57,961 nucleotides of DNA from JBLHKW01 sp047618565 (GTDB lineage: Bacteria > Planctomycetota > UBA1135 > GCA-002686595), in contig JBLHKW010000005.1 in the NCBI GenBank assembly GCA_047618565.1, positions 1 to 57,961 on the forward strand, written 5' to 3'. The position numbers and the translations under genes were made by a program. Within the stretch, counting starts at the first letter, position 1, and each line of letters begins with the position of its first letter. The notes beneath the pieces were generated by a model that saw only the letters and a program-made list of their open reading frames with translations, was not told where the DNA came from and made no database searches. Below are positions 17,035 to 26,321 of the stretch, in pieces.

Positions 17035-19070
17035 ATCGAACTCTTACGGACGGCTGCGCGGATACGCAGGTACTCGCCCGTGTTCCAGGCCTGCGCGAAG
17101 CAGCCTCCGGGGGCGTGCGGGGCGTTCCCGCTGAAGACTTCGGAAAGGTGGTTCAGGCCGGTGCTGGCCTGGTGCTGTTCGAGCTCGGACCAGAGTCTCA
17201 TGGTGCTAGCCAGGCTCTTCTTGTTCACGCCCTGCGCGCGCAGGTCAGCCTCCGCGAAGAAGCCCAGGAGCCAGGGCCAGGCGGTGCCCTGGTGGTAGGC
17301 CCGGTCGCGCTCGGCCGGCGATCCGGCGAAGGTGCCCTGGTAGCGCGCATCGTCGGGGGCCAGGGTGCGCAGGCCGAAGGGGGTCAACAGCTGCGCACGT
17401 GCGAGCTTCACGATCGCCCTGCGCTGGGCGCGGGACAAGGGGCTCAGCTCCATCGCAGCGGCGATGACCATGTTGGGGCGCACACTCCGGTCGGGCTTGC
17501 CGTCGCGTCCGCCGGACGCAGGGTCGGCGATCCAGCGGTCCGCGAGCATGCCCGCATCGGGCAGCCAGAAACGTTCAAGAAAACTGCGCCGCGCCAGGAG
17601 CCGTAGTTGACGCCAGGGGGCCGCCGCTTTCCGGGACTGGCTGCTGTTCAGGAGCAGCTCCACGTGGCTGATGAGGGAGTACCAGAGCGCGTTGATCTCC
17701 ACCGGATACCCGTCGCGCGGCGTCACCGGCTGTCCGTCGACCTGGGCGTCCATCCAGGTCGCATTGAGCTCCGTCGAACCGGCCGAGAGCAGGCCGCTCG
17801 CATCCATCGCGATGCCCAGCTCGGTACCGTCGCGGTAACTCTCGGCGATCTCGGTCAAGGCCGGCAGGAAGGTCTCCGCCGTCCCCGCCGTGTCACCGGT
17901 CGCGCATTCGTACAGGCGCGTGGCGCGCGCGAACCACAGGGCGGCGTCGGCTGAGTTGTAGTGGCTATCCGCGCGGTTCGACCCGTAAACATTCGGCAGC
18001 AGGCCGTCCTGCAGAAACTCGAGCGCCCCGCTCAGCCCCTGGAGGCAGCGCTCGGGTTGTTCGGTACCAAGGGTCAAGCCGGGCAGCGCGATGAAGGTGT
18101 CGCGGCCCCACTCGACAAACCAGGGGTAGCCGGCGTTGACGCCGGTGCGCCCGGTCGGCGTCCTGTAGAGGAACGCTTCTGCAGCCAGCACCTGGCCGCT
18201 TCCCAGGTCGTCGGTGTCGAGCCGCGTGAGGGTCTTGCGGCGGCGTGCGCTCTCGCTCTTCCAGAGCGCCGCGGGATCGGCGACCGGCGCCGCGATCGTT
18301 GCAGCCAGGACTACCTCGAAGGGCTTCTCTCCATTGCAATCGACCGGGATGTGAAGCAGTCCGGGGGCGAACTGGTCCTCGGAGTGCTCGTAACCGCGCT
18401 CCGCGTCCGCGGCATACTGCAGGTTCTTGTACCAGGTGGGGCGCGCCTCGAAGGTGTGTCCCGCAGCCGAGAGGGTGACCTGTACGGCGGGCAGGGCCGC
18501 GTAGGGCTCGAACGCGAACCCCGGACCCTGCTTCACGAACTCGGAGGTCAGGACGTCGTTTTCGACGGTCAGCGCGTCCGCTTCGCGGCACGCGAACATG
18601 GGTTCCAGCTCGAGCTCACTGCCCGCTGCGGCGCCCGTGATCTGGTAGCGCACCAGGACCGTTGGCTGTCCGGCCACGAGCAGGATCTCGCGCCGTATGC
18701 TCGCTCCGTCCTGTCGATATAGCGCAGACGGATACGGGAGCAGCTCGAATTCCTGGAGTGTGTCCTGGCCCCGGGGTGCAAGCACGTCCGGGTAGGCCGC
18801 CGTCGAGAGCGGCCAGCGCGACTGCGCACCTTCATCGACGAGGTGCTCTTCCAGGCGCGCGAGGAACACATGGCGCTTGACGTTGCCCGGCGGGCGCGCG
18901 ACGAGCAGGCCGTGATAGCGGCGCGTCGCGCAGCACGGAATCGTCGAAGCCGCGAAGTCTCCGAGGCCGTTGGTCTCGAGCCATTCGCTGGAGAGCGGGG
19001 CGTTGCTGCCCTGACTGTCTGCGCGCGACCAGTGGATCAGGGAATGAGTCTTCTGTGGAGCGGATGGCAT
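17031..19070 (-). CDS. Glycogen debranching enzyme (GH133 amylo-alpha-1,6-glucosidase)
   Basis: About 679 residues from ATG 19070; the longer frame to 19367 crosses the control region. The N-terminal domain has ETNGLGDFAASTI and RYHGLLVA, typical of GDE_N. The (alpha/alpha)6 catalytic half has WFVEWGRDTFIALPGLTLG, DGYPVEINALWY and YHQGTAWPWLLG, conserved in the GDE_C family. It should cleave alpha-1,6 branch stubs of glycogen. It is the first gene of a four-gene chain joined by TTGA overlaps and is divergent from glgC. Confidence 0.88.
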   Translation of the reverse strand: MPSAPQKTHSLIHWSRADSQGSNAPLSSEWLETNGLGDFAASTIPCCATRRYHGLLVARPPGNVKRHVFLARLEEHLVDEGAQSRWPLSTAAYPDVLAPRGQDTLQEFELLPYPSALYRQDGASIRREILLVAGQPTVLVRYQITGAAAGSELELEPMFACREADALTVENDVLTSEFVKQGPGFAFEPYAALPAVQVTLSAAGHTFEARPTWYKNLQYAADAERGYEHSEDQFAPGLLHIPVDCNGEKPFEVVLAATIAAPVADPAALWKSESARRRKTLTRLDTDDLGSGQVLAAEAFLYRTPTGRTGVNAGYPWFVEWGRDTFIALPGLTLGTEQPERCLQGLSGALEFLQDGLLPNVYGSNRADSHYNSADAALWFARATRLYECATGDTAGTAETFLPALTEIAESYRDGTELGIAMDASGLLSAGSTELNATWMDAQVDGQPVTPRDGYPVEINALWYSLISHVELLLNSSQSRKAAAPWRQLRLLARRSFLERFWLPDAGMLADRWIADPASGGRDGKPDRSVRPNMVIAAAMELSPLSRAQRRAIVKLARAQLLTPFGLRTLAPDDARYQGTFAGSPAERDRAYHQGTAWPWLLGFFAEADLRAQGVNKKSLASTMRLWSELEQHQASTGLNHLSEVFSGNAPHAPGGCFAQAWNTGEYLRIRAAVRKSSI

Positions 19071-19375
19071 GGCCAGACGGAGGTGCTTTCGACGGGGTCC
19101 ATTTCCATGGCCCGGGTTCGGGGCGTGCACCCATGTGCACGCCGACGGATGGAGGAGCGCTTTGGCGCTCGTTCCCCTTTGGAACGAGCGCGTCCGCGGG
19201 CGGGGCTCGGAGCCGGCCCGACGGCCCAACAGGATAATGAACTCGCAGCCACGGAACACGCCCCGCGGCATGCTAACCTGTCGCCCTCGGTGGCTTCGGC
19301 GTGCGGCCACCTGCGTACGACCGACCGATGCAGGGCTGATACCTGCGGCCAGGGGAGAAAGCGACATCCACGACC
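19071..19375. promoter_or_regulatory. Divergent glycogen control region with two perfect inverted repeats
   Basis: This 305-bp gap separates the debranching operon (minus) from glgC (plus). It holds CGTGCAC-CCAT-GTGCACG (19124-19141) and an 11-bp perfect stem GCGCTCGTTCC-CCTTT-GGAACGAGCGC (19165-19191). Both lie where the minus-strand leader is expected, so they may be operators or leader hairpins. Possible -10 boxes are TAACCT near 19275 (plus) and TATCCT near 19230 (minus), both weak. No gene is seen here. Confidence 0.45.
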
Positions 19376-20617
19376 ATGGTGCTCACGGACGATCTCAAGG
19401 ACACCCTGACCCTGATTCTGGCCGGTGGCCAGGGCCAGCGGCTCAGCCCGCTGACGCTCAAGCGCGCCAAGCCGGCCGTGCCCTTCGGCGGCGCCTACCG
19501 GATCATCGACTTCACCCTCTCGAACTGCATCCACTCGGGGCTGCGGCGGATCTACGTCCTGACCCAGTACCGGGGCCGCTCCCTGGACGAGCACATCCGA
19601 TTCGGATGGAACTTTCTCCCGCGTCGGCTGGAGCAGTTCATCAGCGTTCGCCCGCCCCATCACCACCAGGGCTCGGAGAAGTGGTACCAGGGCACCGCGG
19701 ACGCCATCTTCCAGAACCTCGATAGCCTGCAGCGCGAGCGCGTGAAGCACGTGCTGATCCTGTCCGGCGATCACATCTACAAGATGGACTACGGGCGCAT
19801 GCTGCGTCAGCACATCGAGACCAAGGCGGCCCTGACCATCGGCGCGGTGGAGATCCCGACCGCCGAGAGCCGTCGTTTCGGCATCTTCGAGTGCGATGAG
19901 AATAACCGCATCCGGGCCTTCGAGGAGAAGCCCGAGAAGGGTGCCGAGCTCCCGCGCCGTCCCGGCTACAGCTACGGGTCCATGGGCATCTACCTGTTCG
20001 AGACCGAGGAGCTGATCCGGCGCCTGCGCGCCGACGCCGAGCTCGGGGCCGCATCGAGCCACGACTTCGGCAACGACATCATCCCGGCCATGATCGACGA
20101 GGAGCCCGTCTACGCGCACCACTTCGTGGACGCCGCCAGCGGTTCGGACGCCCCCTACTGGCGCGACGTTGGCACCATCGACGCCTACTACGAGGCCAAC
20201 CTCGACCTCTGCAACGTCGAGCCGCAGTTCAATCTCTACGATTCAGCGCGCCCGACCTACACCCTCTGGCACAACGACCCACCCGCCAAGACTGTCTTCG
20301 ACGAGTCCCCGGGCCGCAAGGCCGAGGTGGTCGACTCCCTGCTCTGCCCCGGAGTGGTGGTTTCCGGCGCCAAGGTGCGCCGCTCGATCCTGTCCAACCG
20401 CGTCCTGGTCGGGGAAGACGCTGACCTGGACGGCTGCATCCTGTTCAGTGGCGTGGTCGTCGGAGCGGGTGCGCGGCTCAAGCGCGTGATCGTCGACAAG
20501 TGGACGGACATCCCCGCTGGTGCGGAGGTCGGCTACGACCGCGAGGCCGACGAAGCCAGGTTCACGGTCTCGGAAGCGGGCGTCGTGGTGATCCCGGCCG
20601 GATACCAGTTCAGGTAA
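19376..20617 (+). CDS. glgC: Glucose-1-phosphate adenylyltransferase
   Basis: A 413-residue enzyme that makes ADP-glucose from ATP and glucose-1-phosphate, the committed step of bacterial glycogen synthesis. Start ATG 19376. Motifs: GGQGQRLSPLT (nucleotide loop), AKPAVPFGG, HHHQGSEKWYQGTADA, SGDHIYKMDY (metal and sugar-phosphate site) and YWRDVGTIDAYYEANL. The C-terminal ~120 residues form the expected left-handed beta helix. Length is normal for GlgC. It is transcribed away from the debranching operon and convergent with the next gene. Confidence 0.95.
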   Translation: MVLTDDLKDTLTLILAGGQGQRLSPLTLKRAKPAVPFGGAYRIIDFTLSNCIHSGLRRIYVLTQYRGRSLDEHIRFGWNFLPRRLEQFISVRPPHHHQGSEKWYQGTADAIFQNLDSLQRERVKHVLILSGDHIYKMDYGRMLRQHIETKAALTIGAVEIPTAESRRFGIFECDENNRIRAFEEKPEKGAELPRRPGYSYGSMGIYLFETEELIRRLRADAELGAASSHDFGNDIIPAMIDEEPVYAHHFVDAASGSDAPYWRDVGTIDAYYEANLDLCNVEPQFNLYDSARPTYTLWHNDPPAKTVFDESPGRKAEVVDSLLCPGVVVSGAKVRRSILSNRVLVGEDADLDGCILFSGVVVGAGARLKRVIVDKWTDIPAGAEVGYDREADEARFTVSEAGVVVIPAGYQFR

Positions 20618-20693
20618 CGCCGCCCCGGGGCCGGATGACTTTGGCGACGGTCTGCCAGGGTCACACGCTGGGAAATCCAGGGGGCCGGGTGGC

Positions 20694-21971
20694 TCAGAGC
20701 GTGGCGTCGACGATGACGACGCTGGCGAGTCCGGACAGGGTCGGGAATCCGGTCGGTCCACGGTGCTGGGCCTGCAGGTAGAGCGTGCGCGCCTCCTCGC
20801 CCGGGGCGAGGGCCGGGATGCTCAGCGAGCGGGTGAGCGTGCCGGTTGCGTCGATGACGCCGGCGATGAGGACCAGCCTCGGTCGGCTCTCCTGGACGAG
20901 ATCGACGCCGCGCGCCAGGGCGCGGTAAGCGGTCTCGTCGGAGAGGAAGAGGCCGACGCGGTCTCCGGGGAGTCCGTTGAAACTGAGGGTGAGCAGCTCG
21001 CCGTCGCGCAGCACGCGCGCAGAGTCCAGGGTCGGGGCGCGTCCCTGCAGGGTGACGGAGCGACCAAAGACGTGGGCCACGGGGGGCGGCGGGCAATCCA
21101 CGAAGCTGCAGGTGTTCCCGGTGCATGGCGCGGTTGCGCCGCTGGAGAGCGGGCAGGCGAGCAGCGCGGGCGTGCTGGTGGCGAAACCAAAACGTCGCAG
21201 GGCATTGCCGCCGGCGCCGGGGAACAGGCACTCGCCCGCTGCCTGGGGGGTGCCCTCGAGGCCCCCATCGCCGCCGGCGCAGGAGGTGTTCTGAAGCAGG
21301 AGGTGTACGAGGTCAGCGTGTTGTACGCCGGAGCCTCCGTTGCCACCGTCCATGTAGGCCTGGCAGGGGAAGGCGGGTCCACCGTCGCCGCCCACGAGGG
21401 CGGAGTCGTACAGCGCGACCGCGGACGCGCGTAGCTCCAGTCCGTTGCCGCCAGCGAAGTCGCTCGAGCGACCGCGCAGCAGGCAAGCTGTGAATGCCAC
21501 GTCCGCGCAATTCTCGACCAAGGCGCCGTGGGATCGGGTGCAGGAGGGGTCCATGCCGCCCATCGCCGCCTCGAAGTCACATCCGAGCAATCGGACCGAC
21601 CCCGCGTTGTTCAGGAGGGCGAGTCCGTTGCGCAGCTCGCCGCCGGCTGCCAGTGTGCCGGTGGCGTGCAGGCCGCTCAGTAGCACGTCCTGCGAAGCAC
21701 TCAGTGAGACCACGCGTATCGCGCCCCCTACGAGCACCAGCGCGTCCTCGTCCGCGACGACGGCGATCTCCTTTGCAACGATTTCGAACCCAGCGTAGGT
21801 CCCGGATCGCACGAGTACGACATCCGAGCCGACGGCCGCATCCACGGCGTCCTGGATCTGCTGGAAGGCACCTGGTGTTGCTGAGTCCACCACGTGCACG
21901 ACCCCCGCGCGAGCGAACGGCGCCAGTGAGGTGAGGAGCAGAAAGTTGAAGAGCGAGCGCGAGAGCGTCAT
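20694..21971 (-). CDS. Secreted right-handed beta-helix protein
   Basis: A 425-residue protein with a signal peptide ending near residue 22 (APFARA). The body has pectate-lyase-like parallel beta-helix repeats (IQDAVDAAVGSDVVLV, NGLALLNNAGSVRLLGCDFEAA), with Cys-containing loops. Residues ~300-425 form a second beta-rich domain (TLSFNGLPGDRVGLFLS) often seen at the end of planctomycete secreted proteins. No catalytic residues of polysaccharide lyases can be assigned. Its function is unknown, and it is not obviously linked to the glycogen genes beside it. Confidence 0.7.
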   Translation of the reverse strand: MTLSRSLFNFLLLTSLAPFARAGVVHVVDSATPGAFQQIQDAVDAAVGSDVVLVRSGTYAGFEIVAKEIAVVADEDALVLVGGAIRVVSLSASQDVLLSGLHATGTLAAGGELRNGLALLNNAGSVRLLGCDFEAAMGGMDPSCTRSHGALVENCADVAFTACLLRGRSSDFAGGNGLELRASAVALYDSALVGGDGGPAFPCQAYMDGGNGGSGVQHADLVHLLLQNTSCAGGDGGLEGTPQAAGECLFPGAGGNALRRFGFATSTPALLACPLSSGATAPCTGNTCSFVDCPPPPVAHVFGRSVTLQGRAPTLDSARVLRDGELLTLSFNGLPGDRVGLFLSDETAYRALARGVDLVQESRPRLVLIAGVIDATGTLTRSLSIPALAPGEEARTLYLQAQHRGPTGFPTLSGLASVVIVDATL

Positions 21972-22040
21972 GGGATGCTGGTCACGTGGTCAAGAGAGCC
22001 TCGGCGTGGCGACGCCCATGCGCCGGGCGGCGGCGAGCGT

Positions 22041-22058
22041 CAGGTGCCAGGTGCCAGG
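22041..22058. repeat. Tandem GTGCCAGG motif
   Basis: A direct duplication, AGGTGCCAGGTGCCAGG, in the 171-bp gap between two minus-strand genes. A palindromic relative, AGTGCCTGGCACCTGG, occurs at 41401-41416. Otherwise nothing is seen in this gap. Confidence 0.35.
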
Positions 22059-22142
22059 CTCTCACTCCATCACGATAGGCGGAGAGCGTCAAGTGACGCA
22101 GGCTGCGCCAGCGGTTCGCACGGACCCGCCGGACAGGTCGCG

Positions 22143-22892
22143 CTACTGCCCCGGGCTCTCGAGCACCTCTTCGAGGTACTTGGGGAGCATCTGGCGCCAG
22201 GTCGGCCAGTCATGGTCGTAATCCTCGCCCCAGGCGTCGACGCGGTTGGGGATCTCGCGTGCACCCAGCGCCTCGGCGGTGCGCCAGGACTGTGCCGGCT
22301 CTTCCCAGCGTCCGTCGCCGTGGGCCAGCAGGATGGAGCGCTTGCGCAGGCCTGCGAGCAGAGCGCCGTCCTCTTCGAGCTTGGGCAGGAAATGCAGCGG
22401 CGACGAGACGAAGTAGTCACCCGTGACCTCGCCCTCGATGAACTTGGACATGTCGTAGGTTCCGCTCATGCAGATGGCCTTGGAGAACACGTCCGGATGG
22501 CGACAGATGGCGGCCAGGGCGTTGAAGGCGCCGATCGAGGCGCCCGTGACCAGGATCTCGGCGTCTGGGTCGTTGCAGTCCGTGCGGATGGCGGGCACGA
22601 CCTCGTGGTAGATGGCGCTGTCGAAGGCGTTCTGTAAGCGAGCGGCGGCGTCCGTCGTGTTGTCGCGCTTCAGCCAGGCGTCACCGGCGATGCTGTCCAC
22701 TGAATAGAGCTTGATACGACCGGCTTCGAGCAGAGGCGCCAGCGCATCGATCATCAGGAAGCGCTCGCACTCCTCCGCGTCCCCATCGGCGGTCGGGAAG
22801 ATCAGGACCGGCGTCCCGACCTCGCCCCAGCGTACGAGGTTGATGTCCCGTTCGATGCGGTCCGAATACCAGCTCGTGCTCTCCTTGCTCAT
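22143..22892 (-). CDS. Serine esterase (alpha/beta hydrolase), cluster esterase 2
   Basis: A 249-residue protein from ATG 22892, overlapping the ATP-grasp stop by ATGA. It resembles the esterase D / putative-esterase family: PVLIFPTADGDAEE near the N terminus, nucleophile elbow GASIG near residue 118, and a C-terminal DYDHDWPTWRQ that supplies the likely catalytic His. No signal peptide is seen, so it is cytosolic. It closes a six-gene minus-strand operon with ATP-grasp ligases. It may hydrolyse an ester or amide formed by them; the substrate is unknown. Confidence 0.75.
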   Translation of the reverse strand: MSKESTSWYSDRIERDINLVRWGEVGTPVLIFPTADGDAEECERFLMIDALAPLLEAGRIKLYSVDSIAGDAWLKRDNTTDAAARLQNAFDSAIYHEVVPAIRTDCNDPDAEILVTGASIGAFNALAAICRHPDVFSKAICMSGTYDMSKFIEGEVTGDYFVSSPLHFLPKLEEDGALLAGLRKRSILLAHGDGRWEEPAQSWRTAEALGAREIPNRVDAWGEDYDHDWPTWRQMLPKYLEEVLESPGQ

Positions 22893-24199
22893 GACTTGCG
22901 GGTCGCCTTTTTCTGCGGGGTCTCGTCGGCGCGCCAGGTCTGGATGGCCTGCCAGAAATGCTCGGTGAACTGCTCCCATTCCTGCTCCGGGAAGAGCGCC
23001 TGCACCTTCAGGCCGACCGCGACGCGGGCGCGGTCCGAGCCGAAGTAGTCCCAGAGGACCTGGTCCAGCTGGCCCAGGTGTGTCTTGCAAAAGCTCTCGA
23101 AGTCCCGGGCATTGAGGCGCTTGCGCGCGAGCTTACCGTACTCGGCCAGGGTCTCCGCAAAGGGCAAACCGCGGTCCCGGATCTTGTAGAAGCCGGTCCA
23201 GTCGAGGCTCTGGCGCATGGGCCGTCGGGTCGCCGCGCAGTACAGGGCCCAGCGCAGCTTCGCCCGCAGCATCCAGGGGAAGTGGTAATGCAGGGACGTG
23301 ACCTGGGCATCCGGGCAGGGGTTGGCGAAGTCGATCGGATGCCAGGTGCCGTCCTTGAGCAGGGACTCGCACGAGTTGAAATCCCAGCCAAAGAACGCGT
23401 TGATGGTCAGGGTCGTGTCCTCGAGGATCTGGCGATCCGCGGGTGTGATGAAGCTGGCATCGGTCTGGTAGCGCTCGTGCGGGGGCGCGGACGGATCGTA
23501 GGAGATGATGCGCACCTGGGGCCCGAGCCCGACGCAGCGCACGAATCGCTCGTAGGGCAGGATGCCTTCCTGTAGGTGCATGACGAACTTGCCGCTCTCC
23601 TCGTACGCCGCGCGCAGTTCCTCCTCGTTGTCCGCCTTGGTGACGCCGACCCAACCGCCGCCGTCGTAGGGCTTCATGAAAAGCGGGTAGCCGATCTGCT
23701 TGCCGATCTCTCCCAGGTCGAAGAGGCGCGCGTAGCGCTTGAGGGTGGCGTCCAGATCGGGCGCGTCGTCGTATTCCTTGGGCGGCAGGAGCCAGGTCTT
23801 GGGGATCGGCATGCCGAGGTCCCGCATGGCGCAGTAAGAGGTCTGCTTCTCCATGGACTGCACCGACCACGGGTTGTTGAAGACGTAGGTGCCGTCCATC
23901 AGGATCACCTTCTTGATCCACTCGCGCCGCGTGTGATACCAGTGCGTAAGGCGATCGATGACCAGGTCGTAGCGGCGCGGCGCGTCGTTGTCGAAGGGCT
24001 CGATGGGCACCCTCTCGAGCTCGAAGCGGACGTTCTCGCCCTTGATGGGCAGGTCGAGGTCGAGATCGGCGACGATGTCCTCGAAACAGATCGGCCAGCA
24101 GATATCGGCACCCAGGGAGAGACCGATCTTGCGTATTGACGCGGTCCGCTGGGTCTTGCTCTCCGCAGACTTTGCTCGCTTGGGGCGACTTGCGCTCAT
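22889..24199 (-). CDS. ATP-grasp ligase C (divergent type)
   Basis: A 436-residue protein from ATG 24199 (ATGA overlap at both ends). ATP-grasp features: YPLFMKPYDGGGWVGVTK is the nucleotide-binding Lys strand and Gly-rich loop, followed by WHPIDFANPCPD, where an Asp/Asn metal-binding pair is expected. It differs in length and motifs from the three other ATP-grasp proteins of the cluster and keeps a long C-terminal helical region of ~120 residues. These enzymes form amide bonds via acylphosphates. The acyl donor and amine acceptor are unknown. Confidence 0.8.
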   Translation of the reverse strand: MSASRPKRAKSAESKTQRTASIRKIGLSLGADICWPICFEDIVADLDLDLPIKGENVRFELERVPIEPFDNDAPRRYDLVIDRLTHWYHTRREWIKKVILMDGTYVFNNPWSVQSMEKQTSYCAMRDLGMPIPKTWLLPPKEYDDAPDLDATLKRYARLFDLGEIGKQIGYPLFMKPYDGGGWVGVTKADNEEELRAAYEESGKFVMHLQEGILPYERFVRCVGLGPQVRIISYDPSAPPHERYQTDASFITPADRQILEDTTLTINAFFGWDFNSCESLLKDGTWHPIDFANPCPDAQVTSLHYHFPWMLRAKLRWALYCAATRRPMRQSLDWTGFYKIRDRGLPFAETLAEYGKLARKRLNARDFESFCKTHLGQLDQVLWDYFGSDRARVAVGLKVQALFPEQEWEQFTEHFWQAIQTWRADETPQKKATRKS

Positions 24200-25332
24200 T
24201 CGTATACCATCCATAGGGGGCCGGGCATGAGCCAGGCCAGGCCTTCGCGCAGGCGATCGCGCCAGTTCTCCCAGTTGTGTCCGTCGCGTGCCTCCACGTA
24301 GCGCACGGACATGCCGGTGGCTTGCAACAGGGGCAGGATCGACCGGTTGTAGTAGATCAGCGACTCGTAGGTGCCGCAGGTCAGGTAGATGCGTTCCGCC
24401 GGGCGTCCGGGCTTCTTGCGGAATTTGTTGACGAACTCGACCACGGGGTCGAAGACCGGGCCGCGCTCATGCTCCCCGATGTCCGTGAAGGCGAAGGAGC
24501 CCGACATCAACAGCAGGTTTCCGAACACGTCAGGGTAACGCCAGGCGGCCGCGAGGGATGCGACGGCGCCGAAGCTGGCGCCCACCAGAGCACGCCCCCC
24601 GGCCGTGCCGAGTAGCGGGTAGGTGTCCTCCATGACGGGTACGAGCTCCTTCGCCAGGAATTCCGCGTGGCGCTCGTCGTCGGCGTACTCGGTCAGCCGC
24701 TGTTGGGAGTCGACCAGTGCCACCACGAGCGGCGGGATCTCCAGCCTGTGGATCAGGTTGTCGAGCACATGCTTGAGCTCGGTGAAGCGCAGGAAGTCCT
24801 GACCGTCGTGAACGATCAGCAACGGGTAACGCCGCGTCTGGCGGAAGCGCGCGGGCACGTAGACCGTGACCGAGCGCACGTCTCCGAAGACCTTGCTCGC
24901 CAGGCGGTGTTCCTGGAGTTCACCCGGCCGTGCGCTGGGATCGAACTGGCTCCACTCGGGACTCTCGTAGCCCTCTCCGTGTACGACGGAGTTCGCCCCG
25001 TAGGGATCGGCGGCGAGGTTCGGATTGAGTGGGTCCTGGATCAGTCGGTGCTCGTCGCCGTGCACGATCTCGAGCTTGTACTCGACACGTGATTTGCGTG
25101 GCAGCTCGAGGGTGAAGAACCACAGGTCGCTTCCGAGCAGGCGCTTGAAGGGCTGGGAGGACGGCAAGCCGTAGACCCAGTGGGTCAGGTGCACCTCATC
25201 CGCATCACCGCAGTAAACGAAGGTGGCCGTGGTGCCCTCGATCAGCGGGAATTCGTGGGCGCTGATAAACGTGTCGACTGCCAGGCTGTCGACCGGCGAT
25301 TGGCCTTCGAGCTCGTGGATGGCGAGGCTCAC
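24196..25332 (-). CDS. Esterase with N-terminal E-set domain, cluster esterase 1
   Basis: A 378-residue protein from GTG 25332 (GTGA overlap). Residues ~20-120 form an immunoglobulin-like E-set domain similar to CBM48 or the enterochelin-esterase N-terminal domain (ATFVYCGDADEVHLTHWV, PRKSRVEYKLEI). Residues ~140-378 are an esterase D-type hydrolase with GASFG near residue 252 as nucleophile elbow and a C-terminal RDGHNWENWRDR with the catalytic His. Fes-like esterases open ester-linked siderophores; here the partner substrate is unknown. A CBM48-like fold would fit glucan binding, given glgA nearby. Confidence 0.75.
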   Translation of the reverse strand: MSLAIHELEGQSPVDSLAVDTFISAHEFPLIEGTTATFVYCGDADEVHLTHWVYGLPSSQPFKRLLGSDLWFFTLELPRKSRVEYKLEIVHGDEHRLIQDPLNPNLAADPYGANSVVHGEGYESPEWSQFDPSARPGELQEHRLASKVFGDVRSVTVYVPARFRQTRRYPLLIVHDGQDFLRFTELKHVLDNLIHRLEIPPLVVALVDSQQRLTEYADDERHAEFLAKELVPVMEDTYPLLGTAGGRALVGASFGAVASLAAAWRYPDVFGNLLLMSGSFAFTDIGEHERGPVFDPVVEFVNKFRKKPGRPAERIYLTCGTYESLIYYNRSILPLLQATGMSVRYVEARDGHNWENWRDRLREGLAWLMPGPLWMVYE

Positions 25333-26321
25333 GAGAGCACCTCCGCGCGGGGGCTCTGGTGCACGAAGGGCTTCATGCTGCCATCTGCCGCAAGGCATTG
25401 CACTTCTGGCCCGGACCACGTGCCGTCGGCGTAATCGAGACGTGAGCCCGGGTCCAGGGCCGGGCAGAGCGCGGGCGAGAATCGTCGCGCAAAGAGGCTC
25501 ACGCGCAGCGCGTCGTCCAGCTGCAGTCGCCGGGAGGCGTGCGGCAACGGGACGAGTCCGTCGATGACGCCCAGACCCTGCTGGAAGACCTCCGCGTGGC
25601 CTGCGCCCTGGGGCGGGCTGTCGTGGAACAGCACGATGCGTTGCGCCAGCACCATGGCTCCCCCCGCCCAGGCGACGATCGGGAGCTCCGGAATGAGGCC
25701 CATCACATCGAAGAGGCGCAGTCTGTTCAGCAGGATACCCACGTGCCCACCTGCGATACAGAGTACGGAGCAGTCGGAGAGTTTCTGCGCCAGCTCGTCT
25801 CGATGGCTTGCCACCGCATCTCGCTCGAGCGGTCGCCATCTATCCTCGAACTCCGCGCGCACGCTGCACACGGCCTGGAAATGGTGCTGGTCGAGGTGTC
25901 GCACGGTCTCGATGGCCGAGGTGATCTCGCGTTCCAGCAACTCGTCCGCGGAATCCTGCACGGCGGCCTGCGTGCCACGCCTCGCCATGAGGCTGCGGGC
26001 CACCTCCAGCGCCGGCGCCAGGCGCACGCCGTACAGTTCGCGCTGACGGCGCAGGATGTCATTGCGTGCCTGCATGGCCCTGAAGAGCTCGGGGTCCTGC
26101 TCGAAGACCTGCTCGGTGCGCGGGAAGAGGCCCAGATTGACCGTATCCCTGGAAAGGTGCTCGATCAGCTCGCGGTCCTCGGCCTCGCGTTCCTCCCAGC
26201 CCGCCGTGACCGTGGCGACACGGCCGGTCGGAGCCAGGGCGTCGACGGCGGAGTGGACCGAGGGCTGCTCCCGTTGGGGGCCCAGCAGGATCACCGGCCG
26301 GGTGCTCGCGGCACTCTTCAT
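25329..26321 (-). CDS. Peptidase S51/class I GATase-like protein lacking the nucleophile
   Basis: A 330-residue protein from ATG 26321 (ATGA overlap). The C-terminal half matches the peptidase E / cyanophycinase fold: CIAGGHVGILLNRL corresponds to the GG-x-T strand, and LPIVAWAGGAMVL aligns with the (G/A)WSAGA nucleophile elbow. At residues ~214-219 the expected Ser is Ala, so hydrolysis by the classical mechanism looks lost. The N-terminal ~150 residues are helical and unique. It sits between ATP-grasp B and esterase 1, suggesting a role in the same pathway, perhaps binding rather than cleaving. Confidence 0.65.
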   Translation of the reverse strand: MKSAASTRPVILLGPQREQPSVHSAVDALAPTGRVATVTAGWEEREAEDRELIEHLSRDTVNLGLFPRTEQVFEQDPELFRAMQARNDILRRQRELYGVRLAPALEVARSLMARRGTQAAVQDSADELLEREITSAIETVRHLDQHHFQAVCSVRAEFEDRWRPLERDAVASHRDELAQKLSDCSVLCIAGGHVGILLNRLRLFDVMGLIPELPIVAWAGGAMVLAQRIVLFHDSPPQGAGHAEVFQQGLGVIDGLVPLPHASRRLQLDDALRVSLFARRFSPALCPALDPGSRLDYADGTWSGPEVQCLAADGSMKPFVHQSPRAEVLS

